A DNA stretch of 64,000 nucleotides from Clostridia bacterium (GTDB taxonomy: Bacteria > Bacillota > Clostridia > Christensenellales > Borkfalkiaceae), in NCBI GenBank assembly GCA_017465145.1, contig JAFTWU010000009.1, positions 62,001 to 126,000 on the forward strand, given 5' to 3'. This document shows, piece after piece, positions 8,342 to 17,071 of this stretch. The notes below the pieces were generated by a model. The model was not told the origin of the DNA, made no database searches, and saw nothing but the letters and a program-made list of their open reading frames with translations. Each line of letters starts with the position of its first letter. The stretch's first letter is position 1. Position numbers and translations under genes: made by a program.

Positions 8342-11300
8342 TTGAATTTCGAAAAGGTAGAAATTTACGGATTTAAATCGTTTGCGGACAAAGCGGAAAT
8401 AAAGTTCGGTAACGGCATTACGGGTATCGTTGGACCTAATGGTTGCGGTAAAAGTAACGTTGCCGATGCAATTCGTTGGGTTTTAGGCGAACAATCTGCA
8501 AAACAACTTCGTGGTGGAAGTATGCAAGACGTTATCTTTAGCGGTACGCAAGATAGACGTTCACTTTCTTATTGCGAAGTTTCACTTTACTTTGACAACA
8601 GCACTAAAATGTTCAGTCTAGACTATAGTGAAGTTATCATAACGCGTAAACTTTACCGTAGTGGCGAAAGTGAATATTTTATAAACAAGCAACCCGCAAG
8701 ACTTAAGGATATTATCGCACTATTGCACGAATGCGGTATTGGTAAAGAAGGTTATACCATTATCGGTCAAGGTAAGGTAGAAGAAATTATGTCTGCTAAG
8801 CCTGAAGACCGCCGTGCTATCTTTGAAGAAGCAACGGGTATTGCTAAATTTAAGGGCAGAAAGGTAGAATCAGAACGTAAATTAGAGCGCACGCACGCCA
8901 ACCTTGTTCGCTATACCGATATTTTAACGGAAATTGAAAACCAACTTGCACCCCTAGAAAAGCAAGCGGCAAAGGCGAAAGAATATAACGAACTTTGTGC
9001 GGAATTAAAGCACCACGAACTCAATACCTATATCGCAAAGGTAGAAGGCGTTGAAACGGCAAAACTTAAAATTACCGTTCGCATTAAGGGGTTAGATGAA
9101 GAAACCACCCTTCGCCAGCAAGAATACAACCTTGCGCAAGAAGAATATGAAAAGATTTTTGCCGAAATTAACGCGGCGGACGCCCGCTTAAGAACGCTTA
9201 ACGACGAACTTTTAGAAAAGCGCGTAGGTATGGAAAAATCTTCAGGCGCAAAACAACTTTTTGAACAAAAAATCTCTTACTTGCAAAGTCAAATTGAACG
9301 TGCCGAAAGGGAAATTAAAGATAGTTTATCTTTTATTAACGATTGCAAAACTTCAATTTCGCTTAATGAGAGTGAACTTAATAAAAATAAAACCGAACTT
9401 AACGCACTTTTAGATAAGGCTAGCAAAATTAGTTCTCGCCTTCAAGTCGTAACGGAAAAAATCTCTTTAGGCGAAGAACTTGCATCTGCAAACCAAAAGA
9501 TGATTATTAAGTCGATAGAATCTTTATCGGATATTAAAATGAGCCGTAGCGCCATCTCTATCGAACAAGAAAACGTTAAGGAAAAGATTGATGAATTAAC
9601 CACAAGGCTTGATGAACTTTGCGTTCGCCGTGAAGGGTTATTCAACGAAAAAGACAACCGCGACAACTTGGTTAACGAACTAGACCGTGCCGTTTTCGAT
9701 TATAAAAATCAAATTACCGAAAAAGAAGACGAAGTAAGGGCGGTTAACGAAGACGCGGCTAAACTTGATAACTCTATCTATTCGCTTAACACTCACATCG
9801 TTTCACTTGCTACTAAAGATAACTTCTATCGTAGCATTAAAGAAAATTACGAAGGTTATTCACCCGCAGTTAAAGTTTTACTTAACAACGCTAAACAAAA
9901 CCCCGAACTTAAAAAACGCGTTATGGGTGTAGTTGCTACGTTGATTAAGAGCGACAAAAAATACGACGTTGCTTTAGAAACGGCGCTTGCCGCTGCCGCT
10001 CAAAACGTCGTTACCAAAAACCCAGAAGACGCCAAATATTTAATTGAATATTTAAAGGCTAATAAGGTTGGTAGGGTAACTTTCTTACCTATCACTTCAG
10101 TTAAACCTAGAAATCAAACGGCAGAAGTTACTTCCGCGCTTAACGAAAGGGGTGCTTTAGGCGTTGCTAACGCGCTTGTTGAATACGATAGTCAATTTGA
10201 AAACGTAATTTCTAACCTTTTAGGCAACACCTTAATCGTTGACACCCTTGAAAATGCAACTATTATTGCTAAAAAATATCATTTCTCTTTCAAAATAGTT
10301 ACTCTTGACGGCGAAGTATTTAGCACTCAAGGTTCAATTACCGGTGGTGCAAGGCGTAACGATGCGCCCGGCATACTCTCTAGTGAAAGAAGACTAGAAG
10401 ACAACGCTAAACTTCTTGCTGAAAAGAAAGCGGAAATGGAAAAATTACAAAAGCAAAAGGAAGAATTCGATGCAAAGCGCGATGCTTGTTTAGATGAACT
10501 TTCTATGCTTAACGATATGTACAACAGCAAGCGTCAAGAACTTTTCGTTGAACGCGAAAAACTTGCGCTATCCGAAAAGGCGTTATCTGAAATCGGCAGA
10601 GAAATTGAAGGCGTTACAGATATTATCGATGAATTAAAAGCACGCCTTGTTGAAATTTCTGCACGTTTAGAAGACGCGTCTATCGGTGGCAAAAAACTAG
10701 AAGAAGATAAAGAAAACGCATCTCTTAACGCAGGTAAGCATCAAGCAGAATTCGATGCGCTTAAGAAAGAACGCGATACTTTAACGGAAGAAAGTACTAA
10801 AATTCAAGTTGAAGTTACGTCTATTCGCGGTGTTATCGACAGACTTGCTGCCGACAACGAAAGACTTGTTCAAACGGCAAAAGAAACTGAAGAAAACGTT
10901 TCTAAACTTAAACTCAGCAACGAAGGTGCGGAAAAAATTATTGAAGAACTTAAGTTAGAACAAGAAAAAGTTGCGCTAACTAAAGAAGAACAAGATGAGG
11001 TTAACGCCATCCGCGATAAGATTGAAAATATAGAAGTTTACAAGGCGGAACTACGCGAAAAACTTTCTAAAAACGGCGAAACTAGGGAAAGAATTACTGA
11101 ACAACTTAACGTTCTTACCGAAAAGAAACACCACGAAGAACTTGCCCTTACTAAAATCGATAGCGATTTAGAGTATATGGGACAAAGTATCTTTGAAGAT
11201 TATCAAGAAACTTACGAAACGGCACAAGCGTCTAGGGTAGAAGGCTACGATGCTAGCCACGGCGAACAAGAAATTGCAAGAATTCGTCGCCGTCGCAACT

Positions 11301-11938
11301 CTTTAGGGGCTATCAACGCGTCTGCTATTGAAGACTTTAAGATGCTTAAAGAACGTTACGAAGAAATGACCACCCAAAAAGAAGATTTGGAAAAAGCCGA
11401 AGCCGACTTGAAGACGGTTATCGACAAGTTGAAAGCGGAAATGCTTACTCAATTTGACGAAGGCTTTAACAAGATTAACGAAAACTTCCAAAAGATATTC
11501 AAAGAACTTTTCGGCGGTGGCAGGGCAATGCTACAAATGGACTATACCCAAGTGGAAGACCGCTTAGAAGCAGGTGTAGAAATCGTTGCCGAACCCCCGG
11601 GAAAGAAACTTCAAAAGTTGTCGCTATTGTCAGGTGGCGAAAAGGCGCTTACCGCTATTGCAATTTTGTTTGCAATATTAAAAATGCGCCCAATGCCTTT
11701 CTGTGTGCTTGACGAAGTAGAAGCGGCACTTGACGAAGCAAACGTTGATAGGTTTGCAAAATATTTGCAAAAATTCAGCGATGAAACGCAATTTATCGTT
11801 ATCACCCACAAAAAGCCCACTATGGAACGCGCAGATGCACTATTTGGCGTTACAATGCAAGAAAAGGGCGTTTCTAAGATGGTTTCAGTTAAACTTGCAG
11901 ACGTTGAAAAATGGAGTGGGGACAGTATCACCGCCTAG
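8342..11938 (+). CDS. smc: chromosome segregation ATPase SMC
   Basis: SMC forms the condensin ring with ScpA and ScpB and organises the nucleoid. The 1198-residue length is normal. Walker A (GPNGCGKS) is at residues 31-38. Two long coiled coils flank a hinge at about residues 515-680. The C-terminal head carries the signature LSGGEKALT near residue 1096 and Walker B FCVLDEVEAALDE near 1120. An in-frame stop at 8333-8335 forces a start downstream of it, and the only suitable codon is TTG 8342, which gives the family N-terminus MNFEKVEIYGFKSF. The upstream AGGACGG sequence serves as ribosome-binding site. scpA and scpB are not in this window. A terminator follows the stop. Confidence 0.96.
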   Translation: MNFEKVEIYGFKSFADKAEIKFGNGITGIVGPNGCGKSNVADAIRWVLGEQSAKQLRGGSMQDVIFSGTQDRRSLSYCEVSLYFDNSTKMFSLDYSEVIITRKLYRSGESEYFINKQPARLKDIIALLHECGIGKEGYTIIGQGKVEEIMSAKPEDRRAIFEEATGIAKFKGRKVESERKLERTHANLVRYTDILTEIENQLAPLEKQAAKAKEYNELCAELKHHELNTYIAKVEGVETAKLKITVRIKGLDEETTLRQQEYNLAQEEYEKIFAEINAADARLRTLNDELLEKRVGMEKSSGAKQLFEQKISYLQSQIERAEREIKDSLSFINDCKTSISLNESELNKNKTELNALLDKASKISSRLQVVTEKISLGEELASANQKMIIKSIESLSDIKMSRSAISIEQENVKEKIDELTTRLDELCVRREGLFNEKDNRDNLVNELDRAVFDYKNQITEKEDEVRAVNEDAAKLDNSIYSLNTHIVSLATKDNFYRSIKENYEGYSPAVKVLLNNAKQNPELKKRVMGVVATLIKSDKKYDVALETALAAAAQNVVTKNPEDAKYLIEYLKANKVGRVTFLPITSVKPRNQTAEVTSALNERGALGVANALVEYDSQFENVISNLLGNTLIVDTLENATIIAKKYHFSFKIVTLDGEVFSTQGSITGGARRNDAPGILSSERRLEDNAKLLAEKKAEMEKLQKQKEEFDAKRDACLDELSMLNDMYNSKRQELFVEREKLALSEKALSEIGREIEGVTDIIDELKARLVEISARLEDASIGGKKLEEDKENASLNAGKHQAEFDALKKERDTLTEESTKIQVEVTSIRGVIDRLAADNERLVQTAKETEENVSKLKLSNEGAEKIIEELKLEQEKVALTKEEQDEVNAIRDKIENIEVYKAELREKLSKNGETRERITEQLNVLTEKKHHEELALTKIDSDLEYMGQSIFEDYQETYETAQASRVEGYDASHGEQEIARIRRRRNSLGAINASAIEDFKMLKERYEEMTTQKEDLEKAEADLKTVIDKLKAEMLTQFDEGFNKINENFQKIFKELFGGGRAMLQMDYTQVEDRLEAGVEIVAEPPGKKLQKLSLLSGGEKALTAIAILFAILKMRPMPFCVLDEVEAALDEANVDRFAKYLQKFSDETQFIVITHKKPTMERADALFGVTMQEKGVSKMVSVKLADVEKWSGDSITA

Positions 11939-11963
11939 TTTAACAACAAGTAAGAATTAAAAT

Positions 11964-11993
11964 AACGGCAGGAATAATAACTTGCCGTTTTTT
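11964..11993 (+). terminator. intrinsic terminator between smc and ftsY
   Basis: The arms AACGGCAGG and CTTGCCGTT pair with one wobble, followed by six Ts. The tail ends 14 bp before the ftsY ATG, leaving no space for a separate ftsY promoter, so it may act as a partial terminator. Confidence 0.75.
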
Positions 11994-12006
11994 ATAAAGG
12001 TGCATT

Positions 12007-12903
12007 ATGGGACTTTTTAGTAAATTTAAATCTATACTATCTAAAACGCGTGACGGGTTAAGTAAAAAACTTAACGAACTGTTTGCTAAAGATAAGCTTG
12101 GCGAAGAGTTTTACGAAGAATTAGAAGATATTTTAATATCTGCCGACGTTTCCGTTTCAACCACTATGGAAATCGTTGATGAAATTCGCGACGTTGCAAT
12201 TAAAGAAAAATGCAAAGATAAAGATTACGTTATAAAACTATTAAAGCAAGAACTTTTCGATACCCTTAACTACGCCGATAAACTTGAAATTAAAACTCCC
12301 GCAGTCATTATGGTCGTAGGGGTTAACGGCGTTGGTAAAACCACTTCTATCGGTAAACTTGCAAACAAGTTCGTTAAAGAAAAAAAGAGCGTTACTATCG
12401 CTGCAGCAGATACTTTCCGTGCCGCTGCAGCCGACCAACTTTCCGTTTGGGCGGATAGGGCTAAAGTGCGTATTATAAAGCATAGCGAAGGGGCAGACGC
12501 CTCTGCTGTCGTTTACGATGCCGTAGCGTCTTGTAAGGCAAAAAATACCGACGTTTTAATTATCGACACGGCGGGTAGACTTCACGTTAAGGCAAACCTT
12601 ATGGAAGAACTTAAAAAAATGGATAGGGTTGTTAAGCGCGAATACCCAGACGTTAACTATTATAAACTTATCGTTTTAGATTCTACCACGGGGCAAAACG
12701 CCGAAAGTCAAGTTAAAACCTTTAACGAAGCGGTTAGTCTTGACGGCATAATTTTAACTAAACTAGACGGCACGGCTAAGGGCGGATTTATTATAAGTTT
12801 ATCTTACGAACAAGAAATTCCCGTTTGCTACGTTGGTACGGGCGAAACTATAGACGATATAGAAGACTTTAACGCAGAAGAGTTTGTAGAAGCACTTTTC
12901 TAA
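12007..12903 (+). CDS. ftsY: signal recognition particle receptor FtsY
   Basis: FtsY is the membrane-associated GTPase that docks Ffh-ribosome complexes at the Sec translocon. The 298-residue product is the short form: an N domain (residues 1-90) and a GTPase G domain, without the acidic A domain of Proteobacteria. GTP-binding motifs are GVNGVGKTT near residue 105, DTAGR near 188 and TKLDGTAKGG near 251. An AAAGGTG site precedes the ATG. It lies directly after the smc terminator and is separated from its SRP partner ffh by about 4 kb, whereas in many Firmicutes they are almost adjacent. Confidence 0.95.
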   Translation: MGLFSKFKSILSKTRDGLSKKLNELFAKDKLGEEFYEELEDILISADVSVSTTMEIVDEIRDVAIKEKCKDKDYVIKLLKQELFDTLNYADKLEIKTPAVIMVVGVNGVGKTTSIGKLANKFVKEKKSVTIAAADTFRAAAADQLSVWADRAKVRIIKHSEGADASAVVYDAVASCKAKNTDVLIIDTAGRLHVKANLMEELKKMDRVVKREYPDVNYYKLIVLDSTTGQNAESQVKTFNEAVSLDGIILTKLDGTAKGGFIISLSYEQEIPVCYVGTGETIDDIEDFNAEEFVEALF

Positions 12904-12957
12904 TTCTAATATTTTATCCCTTTATTAAATTGTCGCTAAATCACGCAAGGATACAAA

Positions 12958-13611
12958 ATGAAACTAAGCAAAGAAAGTAAAGAATATTTACAAAAACTTA
13001 AAAACGGCGAAATTTACGACTGTTCATATGCAGTTTTTCCTAAAGAACTTGACGATTATCTTGTACACTTAAAAGAATTGCAATACGAATTTAATAATTC
13101 TATTCCAACCGCACACGAAAGGCGTGCAGAAATTATTAAAGAATTGTTTGCCGAAACGGGCGAAAACTGTTATTTAGAACAACCTTTCCGTGCAAATTGG
13201 GGGTGTAATATTCACGTTGGAAAGAACTTTTACGCCAACTTTAACGCCACCTTTGTTGACGATACCGATATTTTTATAGGGGACTACGTTATGCTTGCCC
13301 CAAACGTTACTTTGGCAACGGCAGGGCACCCTATATGTCCAGAACTAAGAGAAGCCCCCTACCAATTTAATATGCCAATCCACATCGGCAATAGGGTTTG
13401 GATAGGTGCGGGCGCTATCGTTATGCCGGGCGTAACTATCGGCGACGATACGGTAATTGGTGCGGGTAGCGTTGTAACGAAAGATATTCCGGCTGGCGTA
13501 GTTGCCGTTGGTAACCCTTGCAAAGTTATGCGGAAAATTTCTGAGCGCGATTATGAATATTATTTTAAGGATAAAAAAATCGGCTTTGAAATTAAGAAAG
13601 ATGAAAAATAA
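12958..13611 (+). CDS. maltose/galactoside O-acetyltransferase family protein
   Basis: This left-handed beta-helix acetyltransferase transfers acetyl from acetyl-CoA to a sugar hydroxyl. It is closest in style to Maa, LacA and NodL. The 217-residue length is slightly long for the family. Hexapeptide repeats occupy about residues 65-190 (for example IGAGAIVMPGVTIGDDTVIGAG), and the catalytic His lies in ATAGHPICPE near residue 123. The natural substrate cannot be read from the sequence. The ATG has a weak AAGGA site. A strong terminator follows. It is inserted between ftsY and the ylxM-ffh operon. Confidence 0.88.
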   Translation: MKLSKESKEYLQKLKNGEIYDCSYAVFPKELDDYLVHLKELQYEFNNSIPTAHERRAEIIKELFAETGENCYLEQPFRANWGCNIHVGKNFYANFNATFVDDTDIFIGDYVMLAPNVTLATAGHPICPELREAPYQFNMPIHIGNRVWIGAGAIVMPGVTIGDDTVIGAGSVVTKDIPAGVVAVGNPCKVMRKISERDYEYYFKDKKIGFEIKKDEK

Positions 13612-13633
13612 TTTTATCATAAAATAGCAAGAT

Positions 13634-13660
13634 AAAAAGGCAGGATAGACCTGCCTTTTT
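13634..13660 (+). terminator. intrinsic terminator after the acetyltransferase
   Basis: The arms AAAAAGGCAGG and CCTGCCTTTTT are perfect, with a five-base loop; the right arm ends in five Ts. Confidence 0.9.
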
Positions 13661-13754
13661 GCGTTTTGTTAATCTTTTAGTTACGTTATTATTAAAGAGT
13701 AAAATAATTAGTCAAATACTAGTGTTAAAAATCAAACAAGATTTTAAAAAAACC

Positions 13755-13783
13755 TTGACAACGGCTTGATATTATTTTATAAT
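13755..13783 (+). promoter_or_regulatory. perfect sigma-A promoter for the lipoprotein gene
   Basis: TTGACA at 13755, exactly 17 bp, then TATAAT at 13778. This is the full consensus, so strong constitutive expression of the downstream lipoprotein is expected. Confidence 0.9.
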
Positions 13784-13823
13784 ATCATAAAGTATTATGT
13801 TTATAAGGGAAAGGAGCATCATA

Positions 13824-14783
13824 ATGAAAAAAGTTATAACCTTTTTATTAGCAATGATGTTGGTAGTAGGTTGCTTTTGTTTTACCGGTTGCAAAAAAGA
13901 CGATTCTAAAGTAACCGTTTACAATTACACTAAGTATGAAATTGTTGATAAAGCAACGGGCGACGTTATTGAAACCAAAGAAGCACCTGTTGATTGTTGT
14001 TTTATTTTTAGCAATCACAAGGAGAAAGAAGGCTATTTTGTAAATCGCGTTAGTGAAAGCTTTAGAGAAATTAAAAACATCACTTGGAACTTTGCTAAAG
14101 GTGACATAGCTGTTTATTATAAAGAACTTAAACCTGGTGACGACACGATAGTAGAGGATAAAACTTTGTGGCTAAAGCGCGTTAACAATAAAAAGGTTAC
14201 TTATACTGTTGAGAACACCGAATCTACCGATAAGGTTATGTATTTTGAAAGAGAAGTTCTTAACAAGCCCGTTTACGATTATCAATTTGAAATTAAAAAG
14301 GGTGCAAAGAACAGCGCAAACGTTATAGAAGTATTAGATTGGGCGTCTTGGAAAGCATCTCCAAGTTCAATTGTTATTAATGAAACCTTTAGCGGTACCG
14401 CTTATGAAGAAGGCTTTTACACCAACAGAGTTGGTGGTAATAAGAAAATTATCAACGTAATTAATATTAAGTTTAACAAAGATGGCACTTGCGTTTACAT
14501 CGAAGGTACAAATGGTAATAGACCTGGTGATATGACTGAAACTAAGTGCAACTATACCGTTACCGGCACTACCACGGGGGTTATCACGTTAACCCCTGTT
14601 GCTGGCGGTGCTCCCATGGTATTTGCTTTCGTTAAAGAAACCGTAGAAAGTAACCCCTTTGATTCTAGCAAAGATTTAGCAATCCCCGCTGAAATCAGAG
14701 TTGTTAAGGAATATACTGATTTATCCCTTGCTGTAAGTTACGTTTTAAGGGGTGCTCAAATTCCCGTAATTACCGTTGCGTAA
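13824..14783 (+). CDS. predicted secreted lipoprotein of unknown function
   Basis: The 319-residue product starts with a lipoprotein signal: MKK, a hydrophobic core, and the lipobox F-T-G-C with the modified Cys at residue 23. It should be anchored to the outer face of the membrane. The mature part is beta-rich. It seems to hold two related halves, since EGYFVNRV near residue 75 resembles EGFYTNRV near 190. An in-frame ATG at 13797 lies upstream, but the AAAGGAG site at 13810 points to ATG 13824. A full-consensus promoter and a dedicated terminator make it a strong single-gene unit. I do not recognise a family; a lipocalin-like fold is possible but not shown. Confidence 0.82.
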   Translation: MKKVITFLLAMMLVVGCFCFTGCKKDDSKVTVYNYTKYEIVDKATGDVIETKEAPVDCCFIFSNHKEKEGYFVNRVSESFREIKNITWNFAKGDIAVYYKELKPGDDTIVEDKTLWLKRVNNKKVTYTVENTESTDKVMYFEREVLNKPVYDYQFEIKKGAKNSANVIEVLDWASWKASPSSIVINETFSGTAYEEGFYTNRVGGNKKIINVINIKFNKDGTCVYIEGTNGNRPGDMTETKCNYTVTGTTTGVITLTPVAGGAPMVFAFVKETVESNPFDSSKDLAIPAEIRVVKEYTDLSLAVSYVLRGAQIPVITVA

Positions 14784-14802
14784 TTAAATTAAAATATATA
14801 TT

Positions 14803-14837
14803 AAACCCGCAGGCTTTTGTCCGCGGGTTTTCTTTTT
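14803..14837 (+). terminator. intrinsic terminator after the lipoprotein gene
   Basis: The arms AAACCCGC and GCGGGTTT enclose a twelve-base loop and are followed by a T-rich tail. Confidence 0.88.
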
Positions 14838-14925
14838 ATTTTTTATATTAGGCTTTTCATTTGCGCGTGAGAGATTGTCAATAGGGTATTATATGAATAT
14901 CGAGTATTATATTAATGCACGTTAA

Positions 14926-14953
14926 AAGCCCGTGGGCAAACGCCCACGGGCTT
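14926..14953 (-). terminator. strong hairpin terminator after guaB
   Basis: The 12-bp stem AAGCCCGTGGGC/GCCCACGGGCTT is perfect with an AAAC loop. Read on the minus strand it lies about 50 bp past the guaB stop. The T-tract is short (four Ts), but the stem is very stable. Confidence 0.75.
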
Positions 14954-15005
14954 ATTAATTTACGTTAATTTTGTCACTCTGTTCGCTAACGTTTAAGGTT
15001 ATTGA

Positions 15006-16514
15006 TTATAGTCTAGAGCCTTTTGCAGGGTCTTTTCTTATAACGTCGTGTGCGCCACCTTCTACGATACTAGTAGAAGATACAAGGGTGAACACCGCTT
15101 TTTGTTGAAGTTCGGGGATATTTAACGCACCGCAGTTGCACATAGTTGACTTAATTTTATTTAAGGTGTTTGCAACGTTGTCTTTTAGATAACCAGCGTA
15201 GGGAACGTAACTATCAACGCCTTCTTCGAAAGAAAGTTTCTTGTCGCCACCGTTGTCGTAACGTTGCCAGTTACGTGCACGGTTAGAACCTTCACCCCAA
15301 TATTCTTTAACTACGCTACCGTTGATAACGTATTTATCGGTGGGGGATTCTTCAAATCTTGCAAAGTATCTGCCAAGCATTAAGAAATCGGCACCCATAG
15401 CAAGTGCAAGCGTCATATGGTAATCGTGTACGATACCGCCGTCGCTACATACGGGAACGTAAATGCCCGTTTCTTCATAATATCTATCACGTTCAGCGCA
15501 TACTTCAATAAGAGCGGTTGCTTGACCACGGCCAATACCCTTGGTTTCACGGGTGATACAAATTGAACCACCGCCGATACCAACCTTAACGAAGTCCGCA
15601 CCGCAGTCTGCTAAATATCTAAAGCCTTCTGCACTTACAACGTTACCTGCGCCAACCTTAACCTTGTTACCGTAGTGTGCGCGAATCCAATCGATAGTCA
15701 TCTTTTGCCATTCGCTATAACCTTCACTACTGTCGATACATAAAACGTCTGCACCGGCTTCTACAAGGGCGGGAACGCGTTCAGCATAGTCGCGGGTGTT
15801 GATACCTGCGCCAACAACGTAACGTTTTTCATTGTCTAAAAGTTCGTTGGGGTTGTTTTTGTGGCTTTCATAGTCTTTACGGAATACGAAACTTATTAAC
15901 TTGCCATCGTCGTCAACGATAGGAAGACTGTTCAATTTGTTTTCCCAAATAATGTCGTTTGCTTCCTTCAAAGTAGTAGATGCGCCTGCAACGATTAACT
16001 TTGATAGGGGAGTCATAAATTCTTTAACCTTAAGGTCAAGGGGCATACGGCTTACGCGGTAATCTCTGCCCGTAACGATACCAACAAGTTTGCCAGATTG
16101 AGTTCCGTCTTCGGTAACGGCAACGGTAGAGTGGCCGGTTTTTTCCTTTAACGCAACTACGTCTGCAAGCGTTGAATCGGGGGATACGTTAGAATCACTT
16201 TCAACAAAGCCTGCCTTAACTGCTTTAACGCGCCTTATCATAGCGGCTTCTTGTTCAATGGTTTGTGCACCGTAAATGAAAGAAACACCACCTTCTTTTG
16301 CAAGGGCTGCTGCAAGTCTATCACCAGATACCGATTGCATTATTGCCGATACCAAAGGTATGTTCATAGTGATAGCGGGCTTTTCGCCTTTCTTAAACTT
16401 AACTAGTGGGGTTTTAAGACTTACGTTTGAAGGTATGCACTCTTTTGAAGAATAGCCAGGGATAAGCAAATATTCGTTAAAAGTGCGTGCCGGTTCGTTT
16501 ATGAACTTTGCCAT
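15006..16514 (-). CDS. guaB: IMP dehydrogenase
   Basis: GuaB oxidises IMP to XMP with NAD, the committed step to GMP. The 502-residue product has the IMPDH barrel interrupted by two CBS domains at about residues 100-220 (for example [13 protein letters not shown]). The catalytic Cys sits in [10 protein letters not shown] near residue 320, and the conserved [16 protein letters not shown] follows. The frame extends upstream to 16583, but AGGAGG four bases before ATG 16514 fixes the start. It has its own promoter facing away from ylxM and a strong terminator. No purine riboswitch is seen in the roughly 35-nt leader. It is the only minus-strand gene in the first 37 kb. Confidence 0.95.
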   Translation of the reverse strand: MAKFINEPARTFNEYLLIPGYSSKECIPSNVSLKTPLVKFKKGEKPAITMNIPLVSAIMQSVSGDRLAAALAKEGGVSFIYGAQTIEQEAAMIRRVKAVKAGFVESDSNVSPDSTLADVVALKEKTGHSTVAVTEDGTQSGKLVGIVTGRDYRVSRMPLDLKVKEFMTPLSKLIVAGASTTLKEANDIIWENKLNSLPIVDDDGKLISFVFRKDYESHKNNPNELLDNEKRYVVGAGINTRDYAERVPALVEAGADVLCIDSSEGYSEWQKMTIDWIRAHYGNKVKVGAGNVVSAEGFRYLADCGADFVKVGIGGGSICITRETKGIGRGQATALIEVCAERDRYYEETGIYVPVCSDGGIVHDYHMTLALAMGADFLMLGRYFARFEESPTDKYVINGSVVKEYWGEGSNRARNWQRYDNGGDKKLSFEEGVDSYVPYAGYLKDNVANTLNKIKSTMCNCGALNIPELQQKAVFTLVSSTSIVEGGAHDVIRKDPAKGSRL

Positions 16515-16554
16515 ACGTCCTCCTAAATAATTAACAGTAAAAAATATTTTATCT

Positions 16555-16583
16555 ATATTACCATTTTTTATAGTCAATGTCAA
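16555..16583 (-). promoter_or_regulatory. sigma-A promoter for guaB
   Basis: On the minus strand, TTGACA (16583-16578), a 17-bp spacer and TAATAT (16560-16555). It lies about 40 bp before the guaB ATG and is divergent from the ylxM promoter. Confidence 0.85.
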
Positions 16584-16688
16584 CGGAAAAACCCGATTTT
16601 AATAGACATTTATCGCCAAAAACGTTACTAAATTCGCGCGCGCACAGTAAACTCACTGAAAAATGCCGTAAAAAAGGCGCAAAAACAG

Positions 16689-16717
16689 TTGACAGGGGAA
16701 AAATAAACTATTATAAT
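16689..16717 (+). promoter_or_regulatory. perfect sigma-A promoter for the ylxM-ffh operon
   Basis: TTGACA at 16689, 17 bp, TATAAT at 16712: full consensus. The predicted start site is about base 16724, at the left edge of a long palindrome. Confidence 0.9.
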
Positions 16718-16722
16718 ATCAC

Positions 16723-16744
16723 TGTAAAACAAATTTGTTTTACA
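16723..16744. promoter_or_regulatory. 22-bp perfect palindrome at the ylxM transcription start
   Basis: The left arm TGTAAAACAAA is followed directly by its exact reverse complement. It starts at the predicted +1 and ends 14 bp before the ylxM ATG. It could be a repressor operator or an RNA hairpin near the ribosome-binding region; the sequence does not decide. Confidence 0.6.
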
Positions 16745-16758
16745 CCGTGGGTTTGCTT

Positions 16759-17064
16759 ATGGCAAAAGATTTAGTACTTATTGAACTTTTTGATATATAC
16801 GGCGGTTTGCTTACCGAAAGACAAAGGGAGTTGTTTACTTCTTATTATTTGTACGACCTGTCTTTGGCTGAAATTGCCGAACCTGAAGGTAAAACGCGCC
16901 AAAACGTTTACGAACAGGTTAAAAAGGTTAAAGCAAAACTAATAGAGTATGAAAATCTTTTGAAAATAAGAGAAAGAAACTTACAGATTGTTGAAGTTGC
17001 TAAAGACTTGTCGACAAGTGACAAAGATTTAAGTAACCGTCTTTTAGATATCGTTAATAAATAG
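16759..17064 (+). CDS. ylxM: YlxM/P13-type SRP-associated DNA-binding-like protein
   Basis: The 101-residue helix-turn-helix protein resembles sigma region 4 (LTERQRELFTSYYLYDLSLAEIAE, residues about 17-40, then KTRQNVYEQVKKVKAKL). YlxM is a conserved partner of the Gram-positive SRP operon; in streptococci it modulates Ffh and SRP RNA function. The frame is open upstream to 16735, but ATG 16759 gives the normal family start MAKD. No good ribosome-binding site is visible, and the palindrome just upstream may influence initiation. ffh follows after 7 bp, as is typical. Confidence 0.9.
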   Translation: MAKDLVLIELFDIYGGLLTERQRELFTSYYLYDLSLAEIAEPEGKTRQNVYEQVKKVKAKLIEYENLLKIRERNLQIVEVAKDLSTSDKDLSNRLLDIVNK

Positions 17065-17071
17065 GTTTAGT

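Noticed and set aside
16515-16554. Purine riboswitch upstream of guaB
   Set aside because: Only about 35 nt lie between the predicted start site and the ATG, with no riboswitch core.
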